A DNA stretch of 64,000 nucleotides, from contig BCJU01000001.1 in NCBI GenBank assembly GCA_001600355.1, positions 5,146,013 through 5,210,012 on the forward strand, given 5' to 3'. The stretch's first letter is position 1. Each line of letters begins with the position of its first letter. A program made the translations under genes and the position numbers. The DNA is from Meira nashicola. Its lineage: Eukaryota; Basidiomycota; Exobasidiomycetes; Exobasidiales; Brachybasidiaceae. The notes below the pieces were generated by a model that saw only the letters and a program-made list of their open reading frames with translations, was not told the origin of the DNA and ran no database searches. This document shows positions 10,737 to 21,939 of the stretch, piece after piece.

Positions 10737-13700
10737 TCAGCTTTGATCTTCCTCTTCATCTTCTTCTGCATAATCATCGTCATCATCATCATCAAATGCC
10801 GATTTTTGTTGAGAAGGTGAAAGAGGTACGTCTGGAGTGCTTAGGCGATGCATGGCCTTGGTCTCAGCTGGAGTTCCGTTACTAGTACGATGCTCGACAA
10901 AATGTTGGCCTGCTACAAATGCTAAAAAGGGATCTTTTGTCGAACCCGTTGCAGATTCTTCACTCGAAGCATTATTGGAAGCTTGATTTGCATGATGGAA
11001 TGCTCTTTCAGGTGATTCAAGTGAGAAAGATGGATCGTTGCCAGCCATATCGCCTTGTGTACGAAGGGAATCCAACCGTTTCAGACTACCAACGTCGCTT
11101 TGTTTTACAGGCGTATTCTTATCCGCCACACTTAGCAAATGATGTGGTGATTCATCTTCTTCATCTAAGATTGCACTCGTCAGAGGCACAGAAAGATGAT
11201 CAGGAGGTAAATGAGCGGATAAAAGGAGTGCATTCTCATCGTTTGGTATGATGATCATATCTTCATCTCCTTCATCACTCAAAGACATACTATGACCATG
11301 ATTGTTTCCTGTATTATTCCAACCATTCGTTCCATTCATAGATGGATGAATTTGATTAGCAATTCGACGTCTGGCCAAGGTACTGTTAGCAAGCGAAGGA
11401 GCTGGTCTTCTCTCTCCTTTGTCATCCGCAGCAGCAATATCGTTTCGATTGAGAGGTCCAGGTCTGTTTCCATTTTGACCATCGTTTTGACTTTCTCCAG
11501 CTTCCTCTTGCATTTCATTCATTCCTTCTCCATCCCCTTCGTCTTCGTCATCGTCCATAGCGAATGAATGTTCTCCTGCATCAAATTCATCACCTCTTGA
11601 TCCTTGTGCAGTCATATTCATCTCATCCATGAATGAAGACAAAGGCTTATGCGGTCCACCATCAATAGGACCCAAAATTAATTCTCGATTAGGTCTGGGC
11701 TCCAAAGGTGTAGCTGGTCCTAATTCGGCAATATATTCTGATCCAACAGCACTTTCGATCGTTTCACGTACTAGACCAGATTCGTCATTTCCTAGCCTTC
11801 GCAAAATTTTCAACAATCTCTCGGATCGTGATTGGGGCAAAGCGTATAATTGATCTGAAGAACACATCAATCGAATCAAAGATGCCAAAGCAAAGCGAAC
11901 ATCCACGATTTCATCTTTGCTCAATTCCAACAATCTAGGCATCGCCAACATTTCGATCGATGAACGTTGAATTTGACTTTGACAAAGTTGTGCAATACTT
12001 TGCAGAGTTGCAACACGGGCTCTGTAACCAGCATCGTCTGAATCGGAAACATCGACTAGCATTCCCAAAAATCCGTCCGCTAGAACCTGATCTTGCTCTG
12101 CAAAAAGATGATATAAGCCACTCACTGTGCTAACACCTCTTGATCGTACAGCGCTGACCGGATCCATCAAAGCGGATTGCATCAACATGACCAAAATACC
12201 TTGATCGTCTTCTAGAAGGAATTTGGAAGCTAGGGCGGGAATCTTTGAGATCACCTTTTCTCGCATTCGCCAATGATTAGGAAATCTGGCACCTGTTCCA
12301 AAGATCTCTGTATCGTTCCAAAGATCTTGAATCACTTTCATAGCTTCAAGTCCGCTTTGTACATCCATATTGCACAAAGTTACATCAATGTTCTCCAATA
12401 AGGCCATCTTTACTTCTCCATCTTGCTCGAACTTAGGGTCCAAGAAGTGCGAAACAAAAGGCAAAAGATCCTTTGAAGCAGCATTCAAGCCTATTATTTT
12501 GGCAATCTCATGAAGACTGGCAGCCAATGACCTGCGAACTTTGGAAGAAGCATGGTTGCTCAATTGGCTGTGTACCTCTCGCAAAATATGCCATTTGTCG
12601 GCACCTAAAGTCAAAGCAACAGCAGGTAAATTGTATGCCATCACCAATGGACGATCAGGATCGGAATTTAGTCCATCAAAGGTCAATTCTCCTTGTTGTG
12701 TACCGCCAAATGCATCATTGTATCTCCACATACCAGATGACATAGAATTGCTGCTATCACTGCTTTGAGACCATGTATTTGTGTTGGTGGCGCTGTCTTC
12801 CGAAATGGCACTTCCTGAAGTGTCATTTTGATGATCGTTACCGGGGTCTTGCGTTGATTTCTGATCTGCTACATCTGCAGCACTTTCATCCTTGCCATCC
12901 CATGGTTGTCCTAAAAAGTGTCTAATTAGCTGATCTGGAACCCCTTCAGGATCGTCATGGAATAGATAAATTACCTCTCCGATAATGTCAAGAGCTGCTA
13001 CGCGAACGTTCCTACTAACATCATTCACGAATCCGCTCATGACTTCCATCAATTGATTCCTTCGTTCATATCGATCGACAACTTGAGCAAACAGGTTGGG
13101 TGCCGACAAACAAGCGGCTTGACGAACATGCCAGATTGTATCTTGACACAAACGCGAGAATACGTCAAGAATATTTTGCTCTCGAATATGTTCATGACCA
13201 ATTGCACGGGCAAGAATACCAACAGCTACCGCCGCTTCCTTACGAACAAAGAACGTACGATCTCCTGCAGAAGCAATGAGCTCTGGGATCACTCTGTTGA
13301 TCAGGAAAGCTTTTCCAATTAAATTCTCCGTTCCTATAGCGGCCAATAAACTTATAGACGCCATTCTTCCCACTGCGACTTCCTCTTCTATGCTCATCGT
13401 GATAGAAGCTCCATCAACAGAAGCCATAGCAGTATCCCCTAAACCATCTTCAAGATCATCAGAAGATGCCCACGTCATCATTTCTTCATCTGCTTGGCTT
13501 TGTGAGAAGTCTTGCTGGCTGTCAAATTTGGGCTCGAGTAAATCCGTGTCATGTTCCATTTCTGTTTCACGTTGATCGTCGTGAGCTTCTTGAGTGGGCT
13601 CTATTGAGTTTGATTCGGTGTCTTCTACACTTTCATCCGTTGTCATGGCAGTGTTTGTTTGCTTCTCTTCTGGCTGTGCATCAGAACTATCATGATCGCC

Positions 13701-16700
13701 GTTCTCCGTTCGTTGCTCAAGATGATCATCTTTTGTCACGTTTGCAGTGACGGTGTGATCTTCAACATCGTGATCTCCTGCTTCGCTAGGCTGATCATGA
13801 TTGACTGAAGCAGTAGCTCTTTCACTTTTATCGCTACTCAAATGTCCAATAGCCACTGCAACCTGTTCTAGCAACTCGTTCATTATCATCTCCCTTTGCT
13901 CTGTTCCAAATTCATAATCTTCCAATAAAATTCGCTTATCTTCTCGAGCAGCCGCATCTCTTACCAAGGTGGTGTTGGCATCAAAAGGTTGTCTACCTTG
14001 TACGTTGGGATCTACACCAACGTGAGGTTGCTGAACACGGGTATCTTCTTCGTCTAATTCAAACGTATCCCCTGCCAGACCGAAACCTTGCAATCGTGCA
14101 CAAAAGAAGACTATTGAAGTTTGGGTTGAGTTTGCGATTGTTGCATTGGAATTGAGCAACAACGCACATAATAGAGGCGTGAAGGTCGAAATTGAAAGTC
14201 TTGGTCGTGTGGCTTTTTCGTCATTATCTACTAGAAGGTCATCAGCATTTGTCGAAGCTGGCTCAATCGTATTCTTCGGGTCTTCTGCTAGTGGACAATT
14301 TCGGAAAAAGTACCACATGAGTCTATGTAATTGTGGAGCGAAAGAGGAGCACACTTCATTCACATCACACGCTAGACCGTTGAGGAGTGGAATGACAAAT
14401 TCGACGGCTTCATTCAATTCAACTTCCAAGATCCAATCAGCAAGTGAATGCGATACCAAGATACGATGATAAGTCATTTCGCTCTTGGCAAACAGGAAGA
14501 TTCTTTCGAGCGTCGTTAAGCCCTCTTCCTGTAATGGATCAACTCCTTCCACTTGCTCAAAGTTGTCATCCTGTTGATCGTCTTCTTCTGCGCTTTCGAT
14601 ATCAATGTCTGTGGGAACACTTTGTTGACTTTCTTGATCTCCGTGTTCACCCCAATATCTAGTGACTGCATTGGTCGATTGAATAGTCATCGGATCAGGC
14701 ACTACAACTGTACCAGGTGAAAGCGGAGGCCGTTTGGGTACAAATCCATGCACTTGCGTCTGGCTTTGAGAAAAATCATCTTCATCCATTTCCCCTACTG
14801 CACCTTCTAGATCTGCGTCTTGCTTCCTACCCTTATCATCTTGTGTATCGTCTTCGCCCTCATCGTCATCATCATCATCACGATCTTCGTTGGTTCCAAC
14901 GCTATCTCTGCCACTGCCTACAGACCCATCCTCTGATCCGACATCGTCAGGATCGTCACTCAATTCGTACCCTGATCTGGGTGGCATTCCAATAAAGCTG
15001 CGTACTTTTGGAGGGCTTTCGCTAGCTGTTGAGGATGCCGAACCAGAAGGCGAAGAGGCCATGTGAGCAGGACTTTGCGTCCGAATCGGAATACCATTCA
15101 AATAATTGTATTCTTCGCGCGGTGACAAAAGTGTTCTAGATCCGAACGATGGAGAGTTTAGCTCGAAAGATGGTCTTCGTTCCAAAAATCGTATTCTTTC
15201 TTGTGGTGAATTGGAGAGACGTGGTGGCGGAATAATCATATTTCTTCTATCATTATTGTTCTGCTGACTCGTGATGCCGATTGCCTCCCTTTGATCGGCT
15301 TCATCATTCTGCTCAGCCGATGCTCCTCCAACTTCGGCGTGTACAATTTGTGCATCTATCTTTGCCGATGTGGTTCGCGGCTGAGTTACAGCTTTGTGTG
15401 TCGGAGATTGATCATCATGGAACCGCTGTTGGGATGCAGCCATATCCCGCACTTCTACGTCGGAGTCGTTGGAAGAGATGGAAGAATTCGACAATGCTCT
15501 ACTATGACGATGCATTGCTGCATTGGCAAGATTCAATGAATTTGTCGCAATCGGTTGTGGAGCAGCTAGTCGAGGTGAGCTTGAACGAAGGGGAGAGGAA
15601 GAATAAGGGGCAGAAGCATTGTTGCTCGAAGATTGACTTCCTCTACGACCTGCTGGTTGATGACTTCCTGTCGTACCCCAATTTAGCGGAGAAGGTGTTC
15701 TTTGCATTCTTACGCCTGCATGCCAGTCTATCAGAGGGGATCGCTTTCCAGGACTGGATGGTCCAGGAATTGGAATTGCGGCCATTCCACCGGCAGAACT
15801 ATGAGCTGCCATTTCATCGCGCAAAGATGGTGGAATGGGTGTCGAGTATGTCGATCCAGCATCAAGAGGTATTGCTTCTAATCCATTTGCTGTCATTGGT
15901 AATGAATGCTCGTGATGTTGTGTCGAAGGCCAAACAGAGTCCAATGGTAATTCAGGATCGGGATTGATCCTTGGCGAGGAAGGCGATCCTGCTTCATTAC
16001 CATTCATGGCTATATGTAAGCCACTCTCTCCTCTCGAAGGCGATCTTCCGAGCTGTGAACTGGTGAATGAAGGCGAGGGTATTCTGACGATCGGTTCCAT
16101 ATTATTGCCCGAAAGTCGACGGACGTGACCGCTTGATCCTAATGCTTGTAGTCGAGGTGACATTGGGATAGCATAAGCACGAGAAGGAGATTGCGTTCTT
16201 CTTGAGTAATCACTGCGATGCGGTGATCTTGGACTTCGAGGGCTGAAGCCAGAACTACCCGCACTCGATGACTTTTCCATCGCTCGGGCTATTAGGTGAG
16301 AAGGACGACGTGTTTCGGGTGATGTACTGATTGCGTGGTCGCTGTTGATACTTCCACTGCTACCGTTACTACTTCCACCTTCGCTTGTTGCTACGCTGTA
16401 TAAAGGTGATCTTCCTGCAATGTCTACGGGAGCAACCGAGCCTGTCGGACTAGGTGCATGAACATTGACATAGATGGGTGATGTTGGTCTTAGCTTTGGC
16501 GAACTTGCAGGATTGGAGGTGAAATTGGAAGGAGAAAAAGATGAAATGTGTTGATGAGCATTCTGGGTTGGATGCAATTGATTTGTTGAAGCGATGTTTG
16601 ATGAAGAAGGGTGACCTCCGTTACCAGTTGTTGATTGATGTGCGGTGACTGCATTTCTCAAAGCTGAATCCGCCCCATAAGGATCCCAACGAATCGCACC

Positions 16701-16985
16701 GGGTGAGAAAGATGGTCCAGCATGTAGTGTTGGACTCAGGTTCACAGACCTTGATCGAGAATGAGATGGTCGCGTAGAGGAGCTTGAAGAAGAAGAAGAG
16801 GACACAGATGATGTCGGAGAAGGATTTGAAAACAGAGCAGAATGTGAAGGACTGCCGGGTATAGAAGGATTTGAAGCAGATTGTGTTGCTTCTCCGTCCC
16901 CTTTTATTCGTATTCCTGGCAGTAGGTCTTTTCCTGTTTGCTTGTCTACATTCGAAGACCTTTTGGACGCTTCTTGGTCTTCCAT
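10737..16985 (-). CDS. PP4R1-like HEAT-repeat protein phosphatase regulatory subunit
   Basis: A 2082-residue intronless protein. Roughly residues 1-800 are Ser/Pro/Asn-rich and look disordered. A helical section begins near 825 (ERIFLFAKSEMTYHRILVSH). HEAT repeats run from about 1200 to 1770: FFVRKEAAVAVGILARAIG, WHVRQAACLSAPNLF, RNVRVAALDIIGEVIYLF, and SSKVRRSLAASLHEIAKIIG, which closely resembles the PPP4R1 family. The last 300 residues are again acidic and low in complexity (EEDEEEDQS end). PP4R1 proteins are scaffold subunits of protein phosphatase 4; that role here is family inference. The protein is about twice the length of animal PPP4R1, the excess being disordered sequence. An Asp/Glu stretch near residue 710 and many SPxx sites suggest phosphoregulation. 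Confidence 0.8.
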   Translation of the reverse strand: MEDQEASKRSSNVDKQTGKDLLPGIRIKGDGEATQSASNPSIPGSPSHSALFSNPSPTSSVSSSSSSSSSTRPSHSRSRSVNLSPTLHAGPSFSPGAIRWDPYGADSALRNAVTAHQSTTGNGGHPSSSNIASTNQLHPTQNAHQHISSFSPSNFTSNPASSPKLRPTSPIYVNVHAPSPTGSVAPVDIAGRSPLYSVATSEGGSSNGSSGSINSDHAISTSPETRRPSHLIARAMEKSSSAGSSGFSPRSPRSPHRSDYSRRTQSPSRAYAIPMSPRLQALGSSGHVRRLSGNNMEPIVRIPSPSFTSSQLGRSPSRGESGLHIAMNGNEAGSPSSPRINPDPELPLDSVWPSTQHHEHSLPMTANGLEAIPLDAGSTYSTPIPPSLRDEMAAHSSAGGMAAIPIPGPSSPGKRSPLIDWHAGVRMQRTPSPLNWGTTGSHQPAGRRGSQSSSNNASAPYSSSPLRSSSPRLAAPQPIATNSLNLANAAMHRHSRALSNSSISSNDSDVEVRDMAASQQRFHDDQSPTHKAVTQPRTTSAKIDAQIVHAEVGGASAEQNDEADQREAIGITSQQNNNDRRNMIIPPPRLSNSPQERIRFLERRPSFELNSPSFGSRTLLSPREEYNYLNGIPIRTQSPAHMASSPSGSASSTASESPPKVRSFIGMPPRSGYELSDDPDDVGSEDGSVGSGRDSVGTNEDRDDDDDDEGEDDTQDDKGRKQDADLEGAVGEMDEDDFSQSQTQVHGFVPKRPPLSPGTVVVPDPMTIQSTNAVTRYWGEHGDQESQQSVPTDIDIESAEEDDQQDDNFEQVEGVDPLQEEGLTTLERIFLFAKSEMTYHRILVSHSLADWILEVELNEAVEFVIPLLNGLACDVNEVCSSFAPQLHRLMWYFFRNCPLAEDPKNTIEPASTNADDLLVDNDEKATRPRLSISTFTPLLCALLLNSNATIANSTQTSIVFFCARLQGFGLAGDTFELDEEDTRVQQPHVGVDPNVQGRQPFDANTTLVRDAAAREDKRILLEDYEFGTEQREMIMNELLEQVAVAIGHLSSDKSERATASVNHDQPSEAGDHDVEDHTVTANVTKDDHLEQRTENGDHDSSDAQPEEKQTNTAMTTDESVEDTESNSIEPTQEAHDDQRETEMEHDTDLLEPKFDSQQDFSQSQADEEMMTWASSDDLEDGLGDTAMASVDGASITMSIEEEVAVGRMASISLLAAIGTENLIGKAFLINRVIPELIASAGDRTFFVRKEAAVAVGILARAIGHEHIREQNILDVFSRLCQDTIWHVRQAACLSAPNLFAQVVDRYERRNQLMEVMSGFVNDVSRNVRVAALDIIGEVIYLFHDDPEGVPDQLIRHFLGQPWDGKDESAADVADQKSTQDPGNDHQNDTSGSAISEDSATNTNTWSQSSDSSNSMSSGMWRYNDAFGGTQQGELTFDGLNSDPDRPLVMAYNLPAVALTLGADKWHILREVHSQLSNHASSKVRRSLAASLHEIAKIIGLNAASKDLLPFVSHFLDPKFEQDGEVKMALLENIDVTLCNMDVQSGLEAMKVIQDLWNDTEIFGTGARFPNHWRMREKVISKIPALASKFLLEDDQGILVMLMQSALMDPVSAVRSRGVSTVSGLYHLFAEQDQVLADGFLGMLVDVSDSDDAGYRARVATLQSIAQLCQSQIQRSSIEMLAMPRLLELSKDEIVDVRFALASLIRLMCSSDQLYALPQSRSERLLKILRRLGNDESGLVRETIESAVGSEYIAELGPATPLEPRPNRELILGPIDGGPHKPLSSFMDEMNMTAQGSRGDEFDAGEHSFAMDDDEDEGDGEGMNEMQEEAGESQNDGQNGNRPGPLNRNDIAAADDKGERRPAPSLANSTLARRRIANQIHPSMNGTNGWNNTGNNHGHSMSLSDEGDEDMIIIPNDENALLLSAHLPPDHLSVPLTSAILDEEDESPHHLLSVADKNTPVKQSDVGSLKRLDSLRTQGDMAGNDPSFSLESPERAFHHANQASNNASSEESATGSTKDPFLAFVAGQHFVEHRTSNGTPAETKAMHRLSTPDVPLSPSQQKSAFDDDDDDDYAEEDEEEDQS

Positions 16986-17878
16986 AGCTATCGATTATAT
17001 GCACGGCTTACGCCCGCAGGCGTGCCTGAAAAAGATTGCCTGTATGCCGAATTACGTTTTTTAGAGAATGGTAGAGAGACAGGCAATCTGTAGATTCGAT
17101 TACCTAGGCCTCAAGGACTTCGAGAACGATCCTTTCACAAACTCGTCTATAAAGTGAAACACTACCAAACAAAATGTCTGAAAAGAGACTTTTGTGATTG
17201 TATTCGGAAGATATCCTTACGTGATCCGCCAGGTACCGTACCTATCTGACAACCTTGCTTTCCACCAATTCTCTGATTTTTTTTGGAAAAAGATCAAATG
17301 ATCTCTGTGGTTTTGAGTAAGTGGTGAATTTCCCAATGACCAAATCGATAAGGGTTTTTTTTTCTAATAAAGTATTTTTTCCTGCATTGACATAAATACA
17401 AACTAAGATAGAAAAAAAATTGACATGGAGAGCAAGCGCGACTTGCCTGGGTGGGTGGGTGAGTGTTCATTGGACCCGTGCCTTTTTTTCTGTAATTTTT
17501 GTTATGTTTTTGCGCCGGCGCGTACGGTAACTAAAGGTACCTGATTGTGCTCGCACGGCAGCGGCTGCGAAATGAGAGACCAAACATCCATTCCAAGTTC
17601 CAACTGCGAACGCACACACGCTTTATTCAATAAAAATTAAACCCCACCGTATCACGCACAGAGCCTTTAAGCCGGGTACTTACTCTCTTGGCTGCTCAAG
17701 CATATGCCCTGATAAATAATTAGTAGTACCTTTTCAATGCTTGAATGAGCGCAATGCTGCGTGCGTATCTTTCGTGAGCACGATGCATTTATATATGTAT
17801 TTGATACTGGAAAGCATGATGCCTGATGGTACAATGGGGGATGAGATGAGACTTATGAAAGAGACAGGCTATAAAAAT
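16986..17878. other. intergenic region (0.9 kb) with promoter of the PP4R1-like gene
   Basis: Holds the upstream region of the minus-strand PP4R1-like gene and the 3' end of the phosphoribosyltransferase gene. Visible features are a T tract near 17350, a CpG-rich TGCGCCGGCGCGTACGG at about 17511, and a TATATATGTAT stretch near 17790. No credible open frame or RNA gene. Confidence 0.5.
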
Positions 17879-18745
17879 TTAATCACTATCACGCTTTCCG
17901 TTTTGACCTAATTTCTTTGCTAAAGCTGTTAATCGGTTATGTTCTAAAATGTCATCTTGTTCCCAAGGATATTCGATCCAAATATTTCCAGTAGTTTCTG
18001 CTGCGAAATACCAAACTCCTGAAACTACTGTACCATTTTCATCTTTACGTTGACTTACAATTTCTTGTCCAGTAGCAAGACGTTGAACAGTGCCTGAAGA
18101 ACCAATTGCTTCATCTGTAGGTTGATCTTTTTCCGTTACAGCGTGATTTGACCAAACAATTGGTAAAGAACCTTTCTTGCTTCTTAATTTGTTATGAACG
18201 ACAAAGATTGCGAATCGTGTAGGAGGTGTTTGTGCCCTTTGTTCGGGAGAAAGTGCTGCCAATTCTTTACGTACGTCAGATAAAAGTTCATTGTATGCAT
18301 AACGTAAAGTGGTGCGTGAATCATCAACTTCGTCAACAATCAAAATATTTTTGCCTAACAAACCGCCATGTGAATGTGCATCTGCATTGCCATCTTTAAC
18401 ATCTCTCTTTGGTGCATCTAACCATTGTGTTCTAACTACTTCTACACCAATCTTTCCTAAACTTGATGGTCCTGAACTTTGAAGTGCTTTTTCAGCTTGT
18501 CCAAGATCTTCGTATAAACTTAAACCGATTGCTTGAATTGGAACATTGACAAGTTTTCCATTTGTTCCTTCACGTTTTAAAAAAGTACGTAAAACACGAG
18601 CAGGAAAGAAACCACCACCACCAATAGCTACCATCAAATCAGGTGCAAACGTTTGTCGGATTTGACGTGCTGTTTCTGCGATATCCAAATGAATTTCTTC
18701 ATAGCTGATCCTATAATGATCATCGGGTAATTGCTCACTTGCCAT
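17879..18745 (-). CDS. xanthine/hypoxanthine-guanine phosphoribosyltransferase-like protein (Xpt1/Hpt1 type)
   Basis: Purine-salvage enzyme joining a purine base to PRPP. The 288-residue protein follows the yeast Xpt1 layout: RISYEEIHLDIAETARQIRQ at the N terminus, the base-side motif MVAIGGGGFFPARVLRTFLK (about 39-58), IPIQAIGLSLYEDLG (about 70-84), VVRTQWLD, and the PRPP-binding motif ILIVDEVDDSRTTL (about 133-146). A low-complexity insert with a His-rich bit (DGNADAHSHGG) precedes the PRPP motif. The C-terminal WIEYPWEQDDILEHN matches the YPW-DIxEH end typical of this group. Substrate preference cannot be told from sequence. Cytosolic; no targeting signal. Intronless. Confidence 0.9.
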   Translation of the reverse strand: MASEQLPDDHYRISYEEIHLDIAETARQIRQTFAPDLMVAIGGGGFFPARVLRTFLKREGTNGKLVNVPIQAIGLSLYEDLGQAEKALQSSGPSSLGKIGVEVVRTQWLDAPKRDVKDGNADAHSHGGLLGKNILIVDEVDDSRTTLRYAYNELLSDVRKELAALSPEQRAQTPPTRFAIFVVHNKLRSKKGSLPIVWSNHAVTEKDQPTDEAIGSSGTVQRLATGQEIVSQRKDENGTVVSGVWYFAAETTGNIWIEYPWEQDDILEHNRLTALAKKLGQNGKRDSD

Positions 18746-20382
18746 TTTGGAGGGCTCTATTTTGTGATGGTCACTGATGTATTTTTGCTTTGTGTATCAT
18801 ATCTTCTGAACTTTTTGAATTGAGTGCATTTACTGCCTTGGCGTTTCTGGCATACGCGCTCGTGTATGAGCCCGTTTTTGTATGCTGCAAGCCTTGCTCA
18901 CAAAACTTAAAATTTTTAAAAAGAGACGCTAAGTGATCACGTGCGATAAGATGAAAAAGGCGGCTTGGCAAACATAACTCAGTTCTAAGATATCATTGTG
19001 TATGAAATTCTCAAAATGGAAAATTAAGAGCACAAATATATGCCAAATGGTGATAATTTGCACTTCTTTTGTCCCAACTTTAATCTCAATCAAACATTCA
19101 GCTCTTAAGAAGAATAAGATGAGCTCTTTCAATGAAATTTCTATTCATTTGATGTGAAGAAAGATTTCCTAATTCTGCTTATTTTTTATACTAAACTGAT
19201 GGCTACAATTCTCAGATGTTTGCCATTTTATATAACGCATGACTTGCAAAGAGAAGACAAGACGAAAATTCGATCACGTGAGATAGAGATTCTTCATCTT
19301 CCAATCTTTCAGGGACAATATAGAAGGTGTACTTTGTTGAAATTCTACTTTAATGCATGCACGGTAAATCATCACTAATTCTATACAGTAGTTTCGTTGT
19401 AAAAAGACTTGCCGATCCTAGACATTGAATGCACAACGGATGATAAATTGTGCAAATGCATCTTCTCGGAAAACTATCTTACTTTCATAACTTTATTAAA
19501 AATTATTCATTAACCCGAGGAATAACCGTGGCGAAAGCAAACTGTTAATCACGGAACTGAAACATAGTATACATATGAATGTATGCTATTGTGTCAGAAG
19601 CGAGATCTTCATTCGAAAAAAGCACCCTGTTCAAGCTTATATTCGGCACAGAAGAAGTCAAAAGCCGTCAGTAAGATTTGAAAGCCATTCTTCTTCCATT
19701 TTTTTGACAGCCACGGTTTGATTTGGTTTGGCCGATGGAAATCAGGGACCAGATCTAGGGAAAAAAGTTCGGGTCCTAAAAGTTCAATTAATTACTAAAA
19801 GGTCCCTTTAAATTTTGCACAATTGCGAAACACGCGCACGAGAAAAAGTTGAAACTTTATTACAGAAACACGCGTCTTTCCCCTGCTTATTGTTTACATT
19901 TCCATCTATGCGCCTAGCTGACATTTCTGCAAAGGTCATAGTGGGGAATGCTGCTTGACTTGCACAGACAGTTCTAATGCACGCCTTCTTTATATCGGAA
20001 GAGCGAAGAAGAACAAAGTCGGAGAAATTTCTTCACCAGATTTTTTCACATACTGTCTATATGCCGTCTAAAAAAAGTTCAATTCGGTGATCAAACCGAG
20101 ACAAACAACACAACACGCACATTCGTAGAAGACGCTCTCCAGGTGATTTGCATCATGCATTATATTCTTAACATTATGTATGTGATTTGGCATGCAGGCA
20201 GATTGCACAATTATAGGCTTTATGTATGCAATAGACAGGGGCAAGCGACAATATCAAACTGAATTTCCGCACACGTCTTGAGAAGATATTTGTACTTTAA
20301 GAAATGAGAAAAGGATTATTTTCTTCTTTTATTTCCATCATCACCTTTTTCTCTTTTAACTTTCCAACAAATCTCTTACAAG
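18746..20382. other. long intergenic region (1.6 kb)
   Basis: Divergent promoter space between the phosphoribosyltransferase gene (-) and the PEBP-like gene (+). AT-rich, with only short open frames (up to 74 codons) of no recognisable content. It includes a GTATACATATGAATGTAT near 19568 and CACGCG motifs near 19830-19870. The 60 bases before the PEBP start are CT-rich, a usual fungal leader. Confidence 0.5.
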
Positions 20383-21288
20383 ATGCAATTCACAACACTC
20401 TTTTCAAGCTTGGCTTTGGCCATTGCTGCTTCTACAAGCATGACTTTCGCTCAAAGTACACCTCAAGATCAAATCAATCAAGGTATTGCTAACGTTACGT
20501 TGCAATTGGAAGGCGCACGTGTGATTCCAAACTTGATCTCAGCAAATCAATTGCAATTGAGAGGTTTGTTAAACCAACAATTCGGAAGTAGCAACGTTAC
20601 AACAGGTCAATTGGTTGGCGCTGTAGATGACGTCAAATCAATGCCTACTTGGTCTGTCGAATACAGCAGTCAAGCTAGCTCTTCCGGTCAATTTGTCAAT
20701 GCTAGTTACACAGTTATGACCTTAGATCCTGGAGCACCATCCGATCAACCAAGAAACGTCGTTCGTCACTTCTTAGCCAATAACATCACTTTAAACACTG
20801 CAACAGGCGGTTTGAAGAACACAAGTAAGCCAATCGCAGGTTGGTTCGCACCTGCTCCTCCAGTAGGAAGCGGCGTTCATCGTTACACAACTTTAGTATT
20901 CCGTCAACCACAAAACTTTACCTTACCTGCCAATTTGCAAAACCGTAATGAAACAATTGATACCAACTTTAATTTGGCACAATACATTCAACAAACTAAT
21001 TTAGGACCAATCGTTGCTGCCAACTTTTTCCTCTTGCAAAACAGTGACACTTCCGCAAGCGTTACTGCAAGTGGTGTCATTTCTACTTCTTCCGTTCCAT
21101 CTGCCAGCATTTCCGCTGCTGTTTCTTCCATTTCTAGCTCTTTGTCTTCTGTTTACGCTGCAAGCAGCACTGGTAAATCTGGATCTGGATCAAGTGGAGC
21201 TGTTGGATCTCCCCTTTTGTTCTCTCAATCTGGTATTGCATTGATGGCAACCGCCTTCTTTGTCGCTATGGGCGCTTTCGCTCTTTAA
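20383..21288 (+). CDS. secreted PEBP-family protein, probably GPI-anchored
   Basis: A 301-residue protein with an N-terminal signal peptide (cleavage likely after SMTFA) and a phosphatidylethanolamine-binding-protein fold. Family marks are YTVMTLDPGAPSDQPRNVVR (the anion-pocket DPxAP region, about 108-127), the later GVHRYTTLVFRQP (the GxHRY motif, about 166-178) and FNLAQYIQQTNLGPIVAANFF. It then has a Ser/Ala-rich stalk (about 225-275) and a hydrophobic C terminus (GIALMATAFFVAMGAFAL) preceded by small residues, typical of GPI attachment. Many NxT/NxS sites suggest glycosylation. PEBP proteins are mostly cytosolic; secreted anchored forms occur in fungi, with unknown ligand. Intronless. The start follows a CT-rich leader. 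Confidence 0.87.
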   Translation: MQFTTLFSSLALAIAASTSMTFAQSTPQDQINQGIANVTLQLEGARVIPNLISANQLQLRGLLNQQFGSSNVTTGQLVGAVDDVKSMPTWSVEYSSQASSSGQFVNASYTVMTLDPGAPSDQPRNVVRHFLANNITLNTATGGLKNTSKPIAGWFAPAPPVGSGVHRYTTLVFRQPQNFTLPANLQNRNETIDTNFNLAQYIQQTNLGPIVAANFFLLQNSDTSASVTASGVISTSSVPSASISAAVSSISSSLSSVYAASSTGKSGSGSSGAVGSPLLFSQSGIALMATAFFVAMGAFAL

Positions 21289-21939
21289 GAGTATTTATTT
21301 CCCTTTCTTTTTCTCCATCATTAGCACATATTCAACTTCGGATCAGCACTTTCAAGGTTGTCTTTTTTCATCATTTTGTATCATTCATCATATACACATC
21401 CCTTGACATAATCTTTGTTTCAAAGAGATCTTGTTTAGGTAAAATTTATAGATTTAGCTTTTTCATTCCAATCAGTGTGTTCAGTCTCGTTAAGATATTT
21501 TAAACGCATAGCCTAGTTGCAGCTTGCACTGTAATATTCGGTGTAGACAACTGCAGGCATTAAATTTGTATAGGCCACCGCCAGAGTCCTTTACAGAGTC
21601 GCGCCAAGGTGTACACACACCCACGTGAGTTTGTGTGAGAACACTGAATATATGCACTATTTTCTGATGTCGATCCACACTCAGCAGATTCGATAAAGGG
21701 TAATTAATAGACCGAGAATAAATGCACAAGCCAGCGCCGTATTTTCGCAGAGCACTGGTTATCGGTGTATGGCTGTGTTGCATTTATGCATCCGTTGCAG
21801 TGATTATTGATTTCAGTCAACAACCACATTTATCTCCACTACCATATCCTTCACAAAAGACCAATTGGTATACAAGAATTATATCCTACAACCTCAAACT
21901 TGCTTTTTCTACTGTACTCGTTACGATAATTAAGGCAAG
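21289..21939. other. intergenic region (0.65 kb) upstream of fimbrin
   Basis: 3' region of the PEBP-like gene and promoter of the fimbrin gene, both on the plus strand. Short open frames on either strand (up to 97 codons) lack any recognisable domain. Nothing else seen. Confidence 0.5.

Noticed and set aside
15281..15967. A 228-codon plus-strand open frame antisense to the PP4R1-like gene
   Set aside because: It mirrors a region with skewed codon use in the real gene, shows no domain or signal peptide, and has no independent promoter signs.
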